Below are positions 36,231 to 44,310 of a stretch of DNA of 64,000 bases, in pieces. How positions within the stretch are numbered: position 1 is the first letter of the stretch; each line of letters begins with the position of its first letter. Made by a program: the position numbers and the translations under genes. The notes beneath the pieces were generated by a model. That model made no database searches, had not been told where the DNA came from, and was given only the letters and a program-made list of their open reading frames with translations. The DNA is from Roseobacter insulae. Its GTDB lineage: Bacteria > Pseudomonadota > Alphaproteobacteria > Rhodobacterales > Rhodobacteraceae. Where the stretch lies: assembly GCF_019375555.1 (NCBI RefSeq), contig NZ_JAHXDN010000003.1:186001-250000 (forward strand), given 5' to 3'.

Positions 36231-37232
36231 ATGAGAATACTGACCGCTGCCCTGACAGCTTTGACCCTTTCCGTGAGTGCATCTGCCGTGGCGGCAGCCT
36301 GCGATGACGGCGAGATCGTGATCAAGTTCAGTCACGTCACCAACACCGACCGCCACCCCAAGGGTATTGCCGCCTCGCTGCTGCAAACACGGGTGAACGA
36401 GGAAATGAACGGTAAGGCTTGTATGGAAGTCTTCCCCAACTCGACCCTCTATAACGACGACCAGGTGCTCGAAGCGCTGCTGCAGGGCGATGTGCAGCTT
36501 GCCGCGCCGTCGCTGTCCAAGTTCGAGCAGTTCACCAAGGTGTTCCGCATCTTCGATCTGCCGTTCATGTTCAAGAACATCGACGCGGTCGATGCCTTCC
36601 AGAACTCCGAAACGGGTCAGGCGATGAAGGAATCGATGACGCGCCGCGGCCTGCTGGGACTGGCGTTCTGGCACAACGGCATGAAACAGATGTCTGCCAA
36701 CAAGGCGCTGAACAGCCCCTCGGACGCCAGCGGCCTGAAATTCCGCGTCCAGAACTCGGATGTGCTGAAGGCGCAGATGGCAGCTTTGGGCGGCTCTCCG
36801 CAGCCGATGGCCTTCTCCGAAGTCTACGGCGCGCTGCAGACCGGCGTTGTGGACGGGCAGGAGAATACATGGTCCAACATCTACGGCCAGAAGTTCTTTG
36901 AAGTTCAGGACGGCATTACCGAAACCAACCATGGCATCATCGACTATATGCTCGTGACCTCCACCGACTGGTGGGATGCGCTGGACGCTGATGTGCGCGA
37001 CCAGCTGGCCACGATCATCTCGGAAGTGACCGAGGCCCGCAACGCGGAATCCACCGCTGTCAACGAACAGGCCAAGGCCGCGATCATCGAGGCCGGCGGT
37101 GTCGTGCGCCAGTTGGATGATGCGACCCGCGCCGAATGGGTCAGCGTGATGAAACCGGTCTGGGACCAGTTCAAGGATGACGTCGGTCAGGAAAATATCG
37201 ACGCAGCTCAGGCGATCAACGCCGGGTTCTAA
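36231..37232 (+). CDS. dctP: TRAP transporter solute-binding protein DctP
   Basis: A 333-residue periplasmic binding protein with a signal peptide (about 1-22, ending SAVAAA). It has DctP-family features: KFSHVTNTDRHPKGIAA, the conserved Arg/Gly region GLKFRVQNSDVLKAQMAALG and the helix QTGVVDGQENTWSNIY. It should bind C4-dicarboxylates such as succinate, fumarate or malate and deliver them to DctQM. GGGAGGA precedes the ATG. Confidence 0.94.
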   Translation: MRILTAALTALTLSVSASAVAAACDDGEIVIKFSHVTNTDRHPKGIAASLLQTRVNEEMNGKACMEVFPNSTLYNDDQVLEALLQGDVQLAAPSLSKFEQFTKVFRIFDLPFMFKNIDAVDAFQNSETGQAMKESMTRRGLLGLAFWHNGMKQMSANKALNSPSDASGLKFRVQNSDVLKAQMAALGGSPQPMAFSEVYGALQTGVVDGQENTWSNIYGQKFFEVQDGITETNHGIIDYMLVTSTDWWDALDADVRDQLATIISEVTEARNAESTAVNEQAKAAIIEAGGVVRQLDDATRAEWVSVMKPVWDQFKDDVGQENIDAAQAINAGF

Positions 37233-37247
37233 GTCAATCTGACTATT

Positions 37248-37272
37248 CCGCCCGGCCCGGATGGCCGGGCGG
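37248..37272 (+). promoter_or_regulatory. Intercistronic hairpin between dctP and dctQ
   Basis: CCGCCCGGCC (37248-37257) and GGCCGGGCGG (37263-37272) form a perfect 10-bp stem with a CGGAT loop, followed by ATTTT. It is a leaky terminator or 3'-stabilising hairpin, which would let the binding protein be made in excess over the membrane subunits, as is usual for such operons. Confidence 0.75.
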
Positions 37273-37298
37273 ATTTTACTTTGGGGGAGGGGGCGCGC

Positions 37299-37979
37299 AT
37301 GTCGCATTCCTACGAAGCGGACACGCTACTGGGCCGGATCGTCAATGAAATCGAGGAAACGGCGATTGCTCTGATCCTTGGCCTGATGACCATCCTGACC
37401 TTTATCAACGTGGTGTTGCGCTACGGGTTCAATACCGGCATTATCTGGGGGCTCGAAGCGGTCACTTTCCTGTTTGCCTGGCTGGTGCTGTTCGGCGTGA
37501 GCTACGCGGTGAAGGTCACGGCACATCTGGGTGTCGATGCGCTGATAAACCTCTTTTCTCCCCCGGTGCGCCGCGCATTCGCGCTGGTCGCGGCGGCGGT
37601 CTGCATCAGCTACGCCTTCCTTGTCTTCAAGGGCGCGTGGGACTACTGGGCCCCCTTTGCCGGCTTCGATGCGACCAGTGGGCGCTGGTTTCCAACAGGG
37701 TTCGAGAACAGTCGCGATCAGGCATGGTATGAGGTCGTCGACATGCCCATGCCCGAGTGGCTGCGCTGGATCGAACCGATCTTCAACGAAGGCGAAGAAT
37801 ACGAGAAAATACCCCGTTTCATTCCCTATGCGATGCTGCCCTTTGGCATGGCGTTGCTGCTGTTCCGGTTCGTTCAGGCAACCATCCGGCTGCTGAAGGG
37901 GCAGGCCACCAGTCTGATCGTCAGCCATGAGGCCGAAGACGAAGTCGAAGCCGTCAAACATATGAACGCGGGGAACTGA
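37299..37979 (+). CDS. dctQ: TRAP transporter small permease DctQ
   Basis: A 226-residue inner-membrane protein with four expected helices (around 25-45, 55-75, 90-112 and 170-190). It carries the family pattern in TFINVVLRYGFNTGIIWGLEAVTFLFAW. Between helices three and four is a long soluble insertion with DATSGRWFPTGFENSRDQAW, longer than in basic DctQ. The start ATG 37299 follows a very purine-rich GGGGGAGGGGG site. Confidence 0.9.
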   Translation: MSHSYEADTLLGRIVNEIEETAIALILGLMTILTFINVVLRYGFNTGIIWGLEAVTFLFAWLVLFGVSYAVKVTAHLGVDALINLFSPPVRRAFALVAAAVCISYAFLVFKGAWDYWAPFAGFDATSGRWFPTGFENSRDQAWYEVVDMPMPEWLRWIEPIFNEGEEYEKIPRFIPYAMLPFGMALLLFRFVQATIRLLKGQATSLIVSHEAEDEVEAVKHMNAGN

Positions 37980-37982
37980 CCC

Positions 37983-39362
37983 ATGGAAGTCGCAGTATTA
38001 TTTACCATGGTCGTTGGCCTGATGCTGATCGGTGTGCCGATCGCGGTGAGCCTTGGCATGTCCTCCATCGTGTTCCTGCTGGTGCTGAGCGATACCTCGC
38101 TCGCCTCTATCGCGCAGACGCTGTTTCAGGCGATGGCGGGGCATTACACGCTGCTGGCCATCCCCTTCTTCATTCTGGCCTCAAGCTTCATGTCCACCGG
38201 TGGTGTGGCCAAGCGGATCATTCGCTTTTCCATCGCTCTGGTCGGCCATCTACCCGGCGGCCTTGCAATTGCAGGCGTCTTTGCCTGTATGCTCTTTGCC
38301 GCGCTTTCAGGCTCCTCTCCGGCGACGGTGGTCGCCATCGGCTCCATCGTGATCGCGGGCATGCGGCAAGTCGGCTATACCAAGGATTTCGCCGCCGGGG
38401 TGATCGCAAACGCCGGGACGCTGGGCATCCTGATCCCGCCCTCGATCGTCATGGTGGTCTACGCCTCCGCCACCGACGTCTCTGTCGGGCGGATGTTTCT
38501 GGCGGGGGTGATTCCGGGGCTGCTTGCCGGCTCCATGCTGATGTTCACGATCTACATCATTGCAAAGCTGCGCGACCTGCCGAGGGGCGAATGGCGCGGG
38601 TGGGGCGAGGTGTTCGACTCCGGTCGCGAAGCAGGCTGGGGCCTGTTTCTGATCGTGATCATCCTGGGCGGCATCTACGGCGGTATCTTCACGCCGACCG
38701 AGGCGGCGGCGGTGGCGGCGGTCTACGCTTTCTTCATCGCCAGCTTCGTCTATCGCGATATGGGGCCGCTGCATGTCAAAGGCGATGACACGCAGAACCT
38801 GACGCTGATGCGCAAACCGCTTGCCCTGATCACGGCCTTTTTTCACCGGGACACCAAGAATACGCTGTTCGAGGCGGGCAAGCTGACCGTCACCCTGATG
38901 TTCATCATTGCCAACGCGCTGATCCTCAAGCACGTGCTGACCGACGAACAGATCCCGCAGCAGATCGCGAGCGCCATGCTGGACGCCGGGTTCGGACCCA
39001 TCGTCTTTCTGGTGATCGTGAACGTTATCCTGCTGATCGGGGGCCAGTTCATGGAGCCCTCGGGCCTGCTGGTGATCGTGGCGCCGCTGGTGTTCCCGAT
39101 TGCCATTGAGCTGGGCATTGATCCCATTCATCTGGGCATCATCATGGTCGTGAACATGGAGATCGGGATGATCACGCCGCCCGTGGGTCTCAACCTCTTT
39201 GTCACCTCCGGCGTGGCGAATATGCCGATGATGAGCGTGGTGAAGGCGGCGCTGCCCTTCACTGCCGTGCTCTTCGTCTTCCTGATCATGGTCACCTACA
39301 TTCCGATCATCAGCACCTGGCTGCCCACGCTTGTGATGGGGCCGGAGATCATCGTGAAGTAG
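37983..39362 (+). CDS. dctM: TRAP transporter large permease DctM
   Basis: A 459-residue membrane protein with about twelve helices that uses sodium or proton gradients to move the substrate from DctP into the cytoplasm. It has the DctM-family start VVGLMLIGVPIAVSLGMSS, GSSPATVVAIGSIVIAGM, and the C-terminal EIGMITPPVGLNLFVTSGVANMP region. It begins three bases after dctQ. Confidence 0.94.
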   Translation: MEVAVLFTMVVGLMLIGVPIAVSLGMSSIVFLLVLSDTSLASIAQTLFQAMAGHYTLLAIPFFILASSFMSTGGVAKRIIRFSIALVGHLPGGLAIAGVFACMLFAALSGSSPATVVAIGSIVIAGMRQVGYTKDFAAGVIANAGTLGILIPPSIVMVVYASATDVSVGRMFLAGVIPGLLAGSMLMFTIYIIAKLRDLPRGEWRGWGEVFDSGREAGWGLFLIVIILGGIYGGIFTPTEAAAVAAVYAFFIASFVYRDMGPLHVKGDDTQNLTLMRKPLALITAFFHRDTKNTLFEAGKLTVTLMFIIANALILKHVLTDEQIPQQIASAMLDAGFGPIVFLVIVNVILLIGGQFMEPSGLLVIVAPLVFPIAIELGIDPIHLGIIMVVNMEIGMITPPVGLNLFVTSGVANMPMMSVVKAALPFTAVLFVFLIMVTYIPIISTWLPTLVMGPEIIVK

Positions 39363-39453
39363 CAAGCCTGCGACCCTTGGCACGGCCCTCGCGCCCTGCC
39401 GGTTCTGCCTGCGTCTGTGCGGCACCGGGTCGTCGCGGCCGATCCGGCGCAAG

Positions 39454-40200
39454 TCAGCTGTTGGCGAGGGCGGTGATGATCGGGGAGAAGTCTTCGGCTT
39501 TCAGACTCGCCCCGCCGACCAGCGCACCGTCCACGTCTGACGTCGCAAAGATATCCGCCGCATTCTCCGGTTTGACAGACCCACCGTACAGCAGGCGAAT
39601 GTCATTTCCGGCCGCGCCGAACCGGGCGACCAATGCCTCCCGCAGCGCGCTGTGGACCTCGGCGATTTGCTCCAGCGTCGGGATCTTGCCGGTTCCGATC
39701 GCCCAGATCGGTTCGTAGGCAACCACGAGGTTGTCGCCTGTGCTGTCGTCGGGAACCGAGCCGGCAAGCTGCGAGCCGATGATCGGCAGCGCCTCACCGG
39801 CCTCGCGTTGGGCGAGGCTTTCGCCGATGCACACGATGGCTGTCAGCTGCGCCGCCTGTGCGGCTTCGGCCTTGGCACGCACCAGCGCGTCGGTCTCGCC
39901 ATATGCGTCCCGGCGTTCGGAGTGACCGACAATGACATAGGAGGCCGCAGCATCGGCAATCATGCCCGCCGCGATGTCACCGGTATACGCACCCTTGGGC
40001 GCGGCATGACAATCCTGTGCGCCGATGCGGACCGGGCCAGTCGCGGTTGTCGCGGCAGCGGGGATCAGAAGATAGGAGGGCACGCAAACCGCAATGTCGC
40101 AAGGGCTGTCACGATGATCGGACGCCAGCTTTTCCAGCATCGCGAGGCTTGCCTGTGTGCCGTTCATCTTCCAGTTGCCAGCCGCCAGTTTCCGCCGCAT
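39454..40200 (-). CDS. tpiA: Triose-phosphate isomerase
   Basis: A 248-residue TIM barrel enzyme interconverting dihydroxyacetone phosphate and glyceraldehyde 3-phosphate. The substrate-binding AAGNWKMNG is at the start, the catalytic His in VIVGHSERR, and the catalytic Glu and mobile loop in AYEPIWAIGTGK. ATG 40200 is preceded by GGAGG six bases upstream; in-frame ATGs further out would put that site inside the gene. It is convergent with dctM. Confidence 0.95.
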   Translation of the reverse strand: MRRKLAAGNWKMNGTQASLAMLEKLASDHRDSPCDIAVCVPSYLLIPAAATTATGPVRIGAQDCHAAPKGAYTGDIAAGMIADAAASYVIVGHSERRDAYGETDALVRAKAEAAQAAQLTAIVCIGESLAQREAGEALPIIGSQLAGSVPDDSTGDNLVVAYEPIWAIGTGKIPTLEQIAEVHSALREALVARFGAAGNDIRLLYGGSVKPENAADIFATSDVDGALVGGASLKAEDFSPIITALANS

Positions 40201-40361
40201 ATGATCCTCCATCAATAGGTTGCGGTTGTTGGTAGCAGGCGGATGCAACGGCGGCAATCAACGAGGGCGCGAACGGCCAGGCGTCCTGTCAGGAAAGATC
40301 GTGCCGCGACCGTCCCGTAGCATCCTTTGACATGTTGGTGAGACAGAGCCCTGCCTGAGGG

Positions 40362-40706
40362 TCACCCGAACTTGATCGACTCGCCACAGCCACAGGCTTC
40401 GGTCACATTGGGATTGCGAAACTTGAAGCCGCTTTCCAGCAGCGAGGTTTCATAGTCAATTTCCGTACCGAAGAGGAACATCTGCGCCATCGGTGCGATC
40501 AGCACGCGCGCGCCATCCTGTTCCACAACTTCATCATTGGGATCAGGATCCGTGACGTATTCCATGGTGTATTCCATGCCCGCGCAGCCGCCTTTCTTGA
40601 CACCGATGCGCAGCCCGGCATGCCCGGCCGACTGCATCAGTCTCGATACCTGCGCCGCCGCCTTGGGCGTCAGTGTCACGGCTTGTTTGCCCGGAATGCC
40701 AAACAT
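40362..40706 (-). CDS. A-type iron-sulfur carrier, HesB/IscA/SufA family
   Basis: A 114-residue A-type carrier with the three conserved Cys: one in KKGGCAGMEYTMEY and two in the C-terminal EACGCGESIKFG. These proteins hold an Fe-S cluster or iron and hand it to apoproteins. Start ATG 40706 with AAGGAGACG. A SufT-like gene follows 125 bases upstream on the same strand, suggesting a shared role with the SUF system. Exact subtype (SufA or ErpA) is not certain. Confidence 0.92.
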   Translation of the reverse strand: MFGIPGKQAVTLTPKAAAQVSRLMQSAGHAGLRIGVKKGGCAGMEYTMEYVTDPDPNDEVVEQDGARVLIAPMAQMFLFGTEIDYETSLLESGFKFRNPNVTEACGCGESIKFG

Positions 40707-40831
40707 GAAACGTCTCCTTTCCCCTAACTTAGGCAGTGGCGCGCCGCGTAACAAGCGCGAGACGCCCGATTTCAGGGCCGGTCTTCTGAGCACCCGCTGC
40801 ACCCCGCCCCGGCGCACAGGTGAGGCTCATC

Positions 40832-41194
40832 TTACATGAAGCCCAGTTCCAGGCGCGCTTCGTCCGACATCATGTCCATGCCCCAGGGCGGTTCCCACAC
40901 GAGGTCGACAGTGACATGTTTCACACCGGCAATCGGCTCGACCGCATCCGCGACCCACCCCGGCATTTCCCCCGCGACGGGGCAGCCCGGGGCGGTCAGC
41001 GACATCTTGATAGCCACTTCGTTTTCATCATTGATATCAATGGTGTAAATAAGCCCAAGCTCGTAGATATTGACCGGGATTTCCGGGTCATAGACGGTTC
41101 GGCACGCCTCGACTATCTGCTCATACAGCGGATGGTCGGTGGTCGATGGCGCAATCAGCGGCGCGCCTTCAAGCTGTTCGGGGGCATTGGTCAT
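40832..41194 (-). CDS. sufT: SufT-like MIP18/DUF59 protein
   Basis: A 120-residue DUF59/MIP18 domain protein: EACRTVYDPEIPVNIYELGLIY, then the conserved LTAPGCPVAGEMPGWV with the family Cys, then DLVWEPPWGMDMMSDEAR. SufT-type proteins support maturation of Fe-S proteins. It is the last host gene before the prophage end. Confidence 0.9.
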   Translation of the reverse strand: MTNAPEQLEGAPLIAPSTTDHPLYEQIVEACRTVYDPEIPVNIYELGLIYTIDINDENEVAIKMSLTAPGCPVAGEMPGWVADAVEPIAGVKHVTVDLVWEPPWGMDMMSDEARLELGFM

Positions 41195-41287
41195 CTGCGG
41201 CCTCAGAAATTATCCTTACCGTTTATATAAGGTTAGCGGGCGAGAGGGTAAAGGGGCCGACGTCATCTTGCTGTTTTTGTCGTCCCG

Positions 41288-41314
41288 TGTAGCCGCGTGA
41301 CTGTAGCGTGACAC
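41288..41314. mobile_element. Candidate prophage end (Mu-like)
   Basis: Two related boxes stand side by side: TGTAGCCGCGTGAC (41288-41301) and TGTAGCGTGAC (41302-41312). Mu-like phages have termini starting TG with repeated transposase-binding sites just inside. The boxes lie between the last host gene and the last phage gene. A second direct repeat, TTTAAAGAC, is at 41358-41366 and 41382-41390. The exact end (41288 or 41302) cannot be fixed without the other end. Confidence 0.4.
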
Positions 41315-41406
41315 GGATTTTTTCAGTGAATGACAGAGATAATTGCAGCAAACGATTTTTAAAGACGGACTTTCATCCCGGTTTAAAGACCATTTGAAGG
41401 ATCCCT

Positions 41407-44310
41407 TCAAGCGGCCAGTGTCAGACGCAGATCGTTGCCTACCTGTGCCACCGTATCATTGCCCAGCCCGTTGACAATCGAAACGCTGTCGTAGCTACCA
41501 GCCAGCAGGTCGACGGAGAACAGGGTGTAGGGTCCAGCCTCAAGGCCCAGAGCGTCGATCTCCAGCGCGCCGCCAAGGGTCACCCTGCTGTCCACGTTCG
41601 GATCAGCTTCAAAGAGGCCTGAGCGCATCTCGCCCACTGTGCCCATGCCGAAGGTTGCGGTGCCATTGATCTGCCCGATTATGATGGGGTCTGTGGTTGC
41701 GCGGCCAAGGCGTGCGACGCCGATGACGTTCTCATTATCGATCGGGATCCCGGTCACGTCTCTGAGGTAGAGCGTGCAGGCCTGGTTTGCCGTGAACACA
41801 TCGCGCGCCACGATGCCCGTGAAACCCGAGGTCTCGCCGGTCACGACCTCACCGTATTTGAACTGGCCCGCCGTCTTCACGCCCATGCCGTTGATCGCCA
41901 CCACGCAGGTCGATCTGAAGGCCGTGGTTGAACCCGGCGCAAGTGTCAGGCTGGCGATGCCGCCAGCGGCTCCATCGAAGCCGACCCTGCTTTCGAAGCC
42001 ATGCACCTCGAACTTGCGGCCAGTCGCCAGCGCAGCGGACGAGGTGTCCACGCCCAGCAGCAGCTCGCCCCGGTCAAAGACTGTCACGTTGCCGCCAAAG
42101 GTCAGCGCCCCGTCGTTCCGGAAGCGACCGGCATAGACCTCCAGATCAGGATCAAACGATCCGCCGTGCTGAACCACCTCTGCTGCGCCGCCACGGAAGT
42201 TGCCGACCCTGAAGAAGCCGCCGCCGAGGATGTTCTGGTTGACCTCGAGCTGCCCGCCGAACTGGGTGAAATCTCCATCCGTGCCGATGTCCACGGTTTC
42301 AATCGGGTTCTCGGGCGTTTCGGAACTCGACACCCTGTGGTTATCGAGATCAACGCTGTCGCCTGCCACCTTGCCGGGCAGAATGCCTCCGGACCAGTCG
42401 TTGGCAACACCCCAGTTGATCCCGGGCGTGTCCAGTTCGTTGGGTGGTGAGAACAGGCAGGTGCGCGCCGGAGAGGTCGGCAATGGCTTGTTCAGGCGCG
42501 TGCGCACCCAGTCGCGCATCAGCGCAACCTCGGCAACCGGATTATCCGCCGCACGGAGATAATCAAAGAGGTCAAAGCGATCTGCTGTTCCGTCCGACAG
42601 CACAAGCTGCGCATAGGCGTCCAGCGTCGTGCCATCCTTGATGGCCTGCGAAACGCTGACGTTCTTGTCCGGCACATTCAGCCAGTTCACGACGGCAATC
42701 TCGCTGTCATTGCTCTCAAGGCTGGCCAGCGCGTTGATCACGATGTCCTCGCCCTCGGTGGCCACGCCATGCGCGCGCACCCCGTCATTGCCCTCTGTTG
42801 CGTCGGCCACGATCATGCCGCGGATGCCAACCTTGTTGCCGCTGAGATTGATCGCGCGTGCTGTCTCGAAGGAGGCGCGATCCTGCTCCTTCTGCCCCGC
42901 GCCGAGGAACATCGGGTTCTCCGCATAGGAAAAGTTGCCGAGCTGCGCGCCGGGAATTGGCACGCTGATATCAAGACCCGCCGACTGTTCCTGATCCTCA
43001 CTGTCCGGCCCACCGCCCAGCAGGATGCCGAGGTTGTTGCACAGGAAGGTGCTGTCGCGCATGGTTACGCCCGGCCTTGCCTGCACGCCTGTCAAAGACC
43101 CCTGTTCGAACACGGAGTTGTAGATGTAGAGGTTCTCACCATCGCCGGAAGAGTAGACGACGTGGCTGTATTGCGTGGGCGGCTGTGGCCCGAGATAGGA
43201 ACCGTCGAAGCGATAGAAATACTGCCAACCGGCCTGACCGAGATAGCAGTCGACAATCGCCACGCCATCGTAGTTGTTCAGGTATACGCCCTGTTCGCGG
43301 GTCGCCTTGACGAGCCAGAAGCCCGACGTCGGCGCGGATCGATAGTAAAAATCCCAGCCCTTCACCTTGTAATAGGTGCAATATTCGGTGATCCGGACGC
43401 TGCCCCTGATGTTCGTTGAGTGGTCCGCCTCGCAGTCATAGTACATGCAGAAGCGTTGGCCGTCGACGTTCTGCTTTTCCGCGAACCGCAGGCCTTCAAT
43501 GACACAGAAGCTGCCGCCATTCAGGGCAAACTGAATGATCGGCTTTGCGCCGGTACCATAGGCCCCGATGCGCGCGCAGTTCAGGCCGTTGAAGCCTTCC
43601 ACCGAGCCGAAGGCCCCGGAGGGCACCGTGGTGCCCCGCTTGAACAGCAGCCAGTGACACCCGGGGCCTGTGCTCTTCTTGTAGCCCCAGATCTGGTTGC
43701 CGCGATCACTGTCAACGGCCAGCTCCGGGATCTCGCCATAGCGCAGAACGCCGTCGGCTTCAGGAACGTCCGGGCCAACGCTAGCCGGATTGTTCTTCAG
43801 CCAGCTCTGGTTGGCGTTCGAGATGCCCTCGCGCGCCTCGATCTGGGCCTTGGTAAAGCCGCCCTCCGCGTCGATGTGGGTGACGGTGTGGTTGACCGCT
43901 GTCGAGAACCTGACGGACCCGTCGGGATCGCGGGGCGGCATGAAGTGCCAGCCCGGTGCCCAGCCCTTGAGTTGAAGGCCCTGGGAGACCGGGCAGGTGA
44001 AGGACTGCACAAGGCCGTCGACCAGCAGATCGAAGGCGATTTCGTCTCCCGGCACGGTGATGATCTTGGTCAGGTCAACAACCAGCCGACCGTCCGATCG
44101 AACGCTAATGCGTCCATGGGCGGGCTGTGTCTGAACCGCCAGCGTGGTCGCCCCCGGCACCGTGATATGCTGGCTGCGCAGGCTCGTGACAGTGTCCAGC
44201 TGCGATGTGGTCACATTCGCGTAGCTCGGGAGATCGAGCACCGTTCCGTCTGCGTTGTATTGAACGGCGACGCCTTGCGGCAGGCCGATTTCCGTGCTGT
44301 CGAGCGCCAC
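41407..44310 (-). CDS. Large phage tail spike/appendage protein
   Basis: A 967-residue protein, last in the phage operon. The middle (about 200-560) has the pattern of a right-handed beta-helix with many short Gly/Asn-rich turns. After about residue 600 come NWGVANDWSGGILPGKVAGD and repeated Gly-rich strands that look like autotransporter passenger repeats. No signal peptide. I chose GTG 44310, which overlaps the previous stop (TAGTG) and has GGAGG nine bases upstream. It is probably the host-recognition or polysaccharide-binding spike. Confidence 0.7.
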   Translation of the reverse strand: MALDSTEIGLPQGVAVQYNADGTVLDLPSYANVTTSQLDTVTSLRSQHITVPGATTLAVQTQPAHGRISVRSDGRLVVDLTKIITVPGDEIAFDLLVDGLVQSFTCPVSQGLQLKGWAPGWHFMPPRDPDGSVRFSTAVNHTVTHIDAEGGFTKAQIEAREGISNANQSWLKNNPASVGPDVPEADGVLRYGEIPELAVDSDRGNQIWGYKKSTGPGCHWLLFKRGTTVPSGAFGSVEGFNGLNCARIGAYGTGAKPIIQFALNGGSFCVIEGLRFAEKQNVDGQRFCMYYDCEADHSTNIRGSVRITEYCTYYKVKGWDFYYRSAPTSGFWLVKATREQGVYLNNYDGVAIVDCYLGQAGWQYFYRFDGSYLGPQPPTQYSHVVYSSGDGENLYIYNSVFEQGSLTGVQARPGVTMRDSTFLCNNLGILLGGGPDSEDQEQSAGLDISVPIPGAQLGNFSYAENPMFLGAGQKEQDRASFETARAINLSGNKVGIRGMIVADATEGNDGVRAHGVATEGEDIVINALASLESNDSEIAVVNWLNVPDKNVSVSQAIKDGTTLDAYAQLVLSDGTADRFDLFDYLRAADNPVAEVALMRDWVRTRLNKPLPTSPARTCLFSPPNELDTPGINWGVANDWSGGILPGKVAGDSVDLDNHRVSSSETPENPIETVDIGTDGDFTQFGGQLEVNQNILGGGFFRVGNFRGGAAEVVQHGGSFDPDLEVYAGRFRNDGALTFGGNVTVFDRGELLLGVDTSSAALATGRKFEVHGFESRVGFDGAAGGIASLTLAPGSTTAFRSTCVVAINGMGVKTAGQFKYGEVVTGETSGFTGIVARDVFTANQACTLYLRDVTGIPIDNENVIGVARLGRATTDPIIIGQINGTATFGMGTVGEMRSGLFEADPNVDSRVTLGGALEIDALGLEAGPYTLFSVDLLAGSYDSVSIVNGLGNDTVAQVGNDLRLTLAA

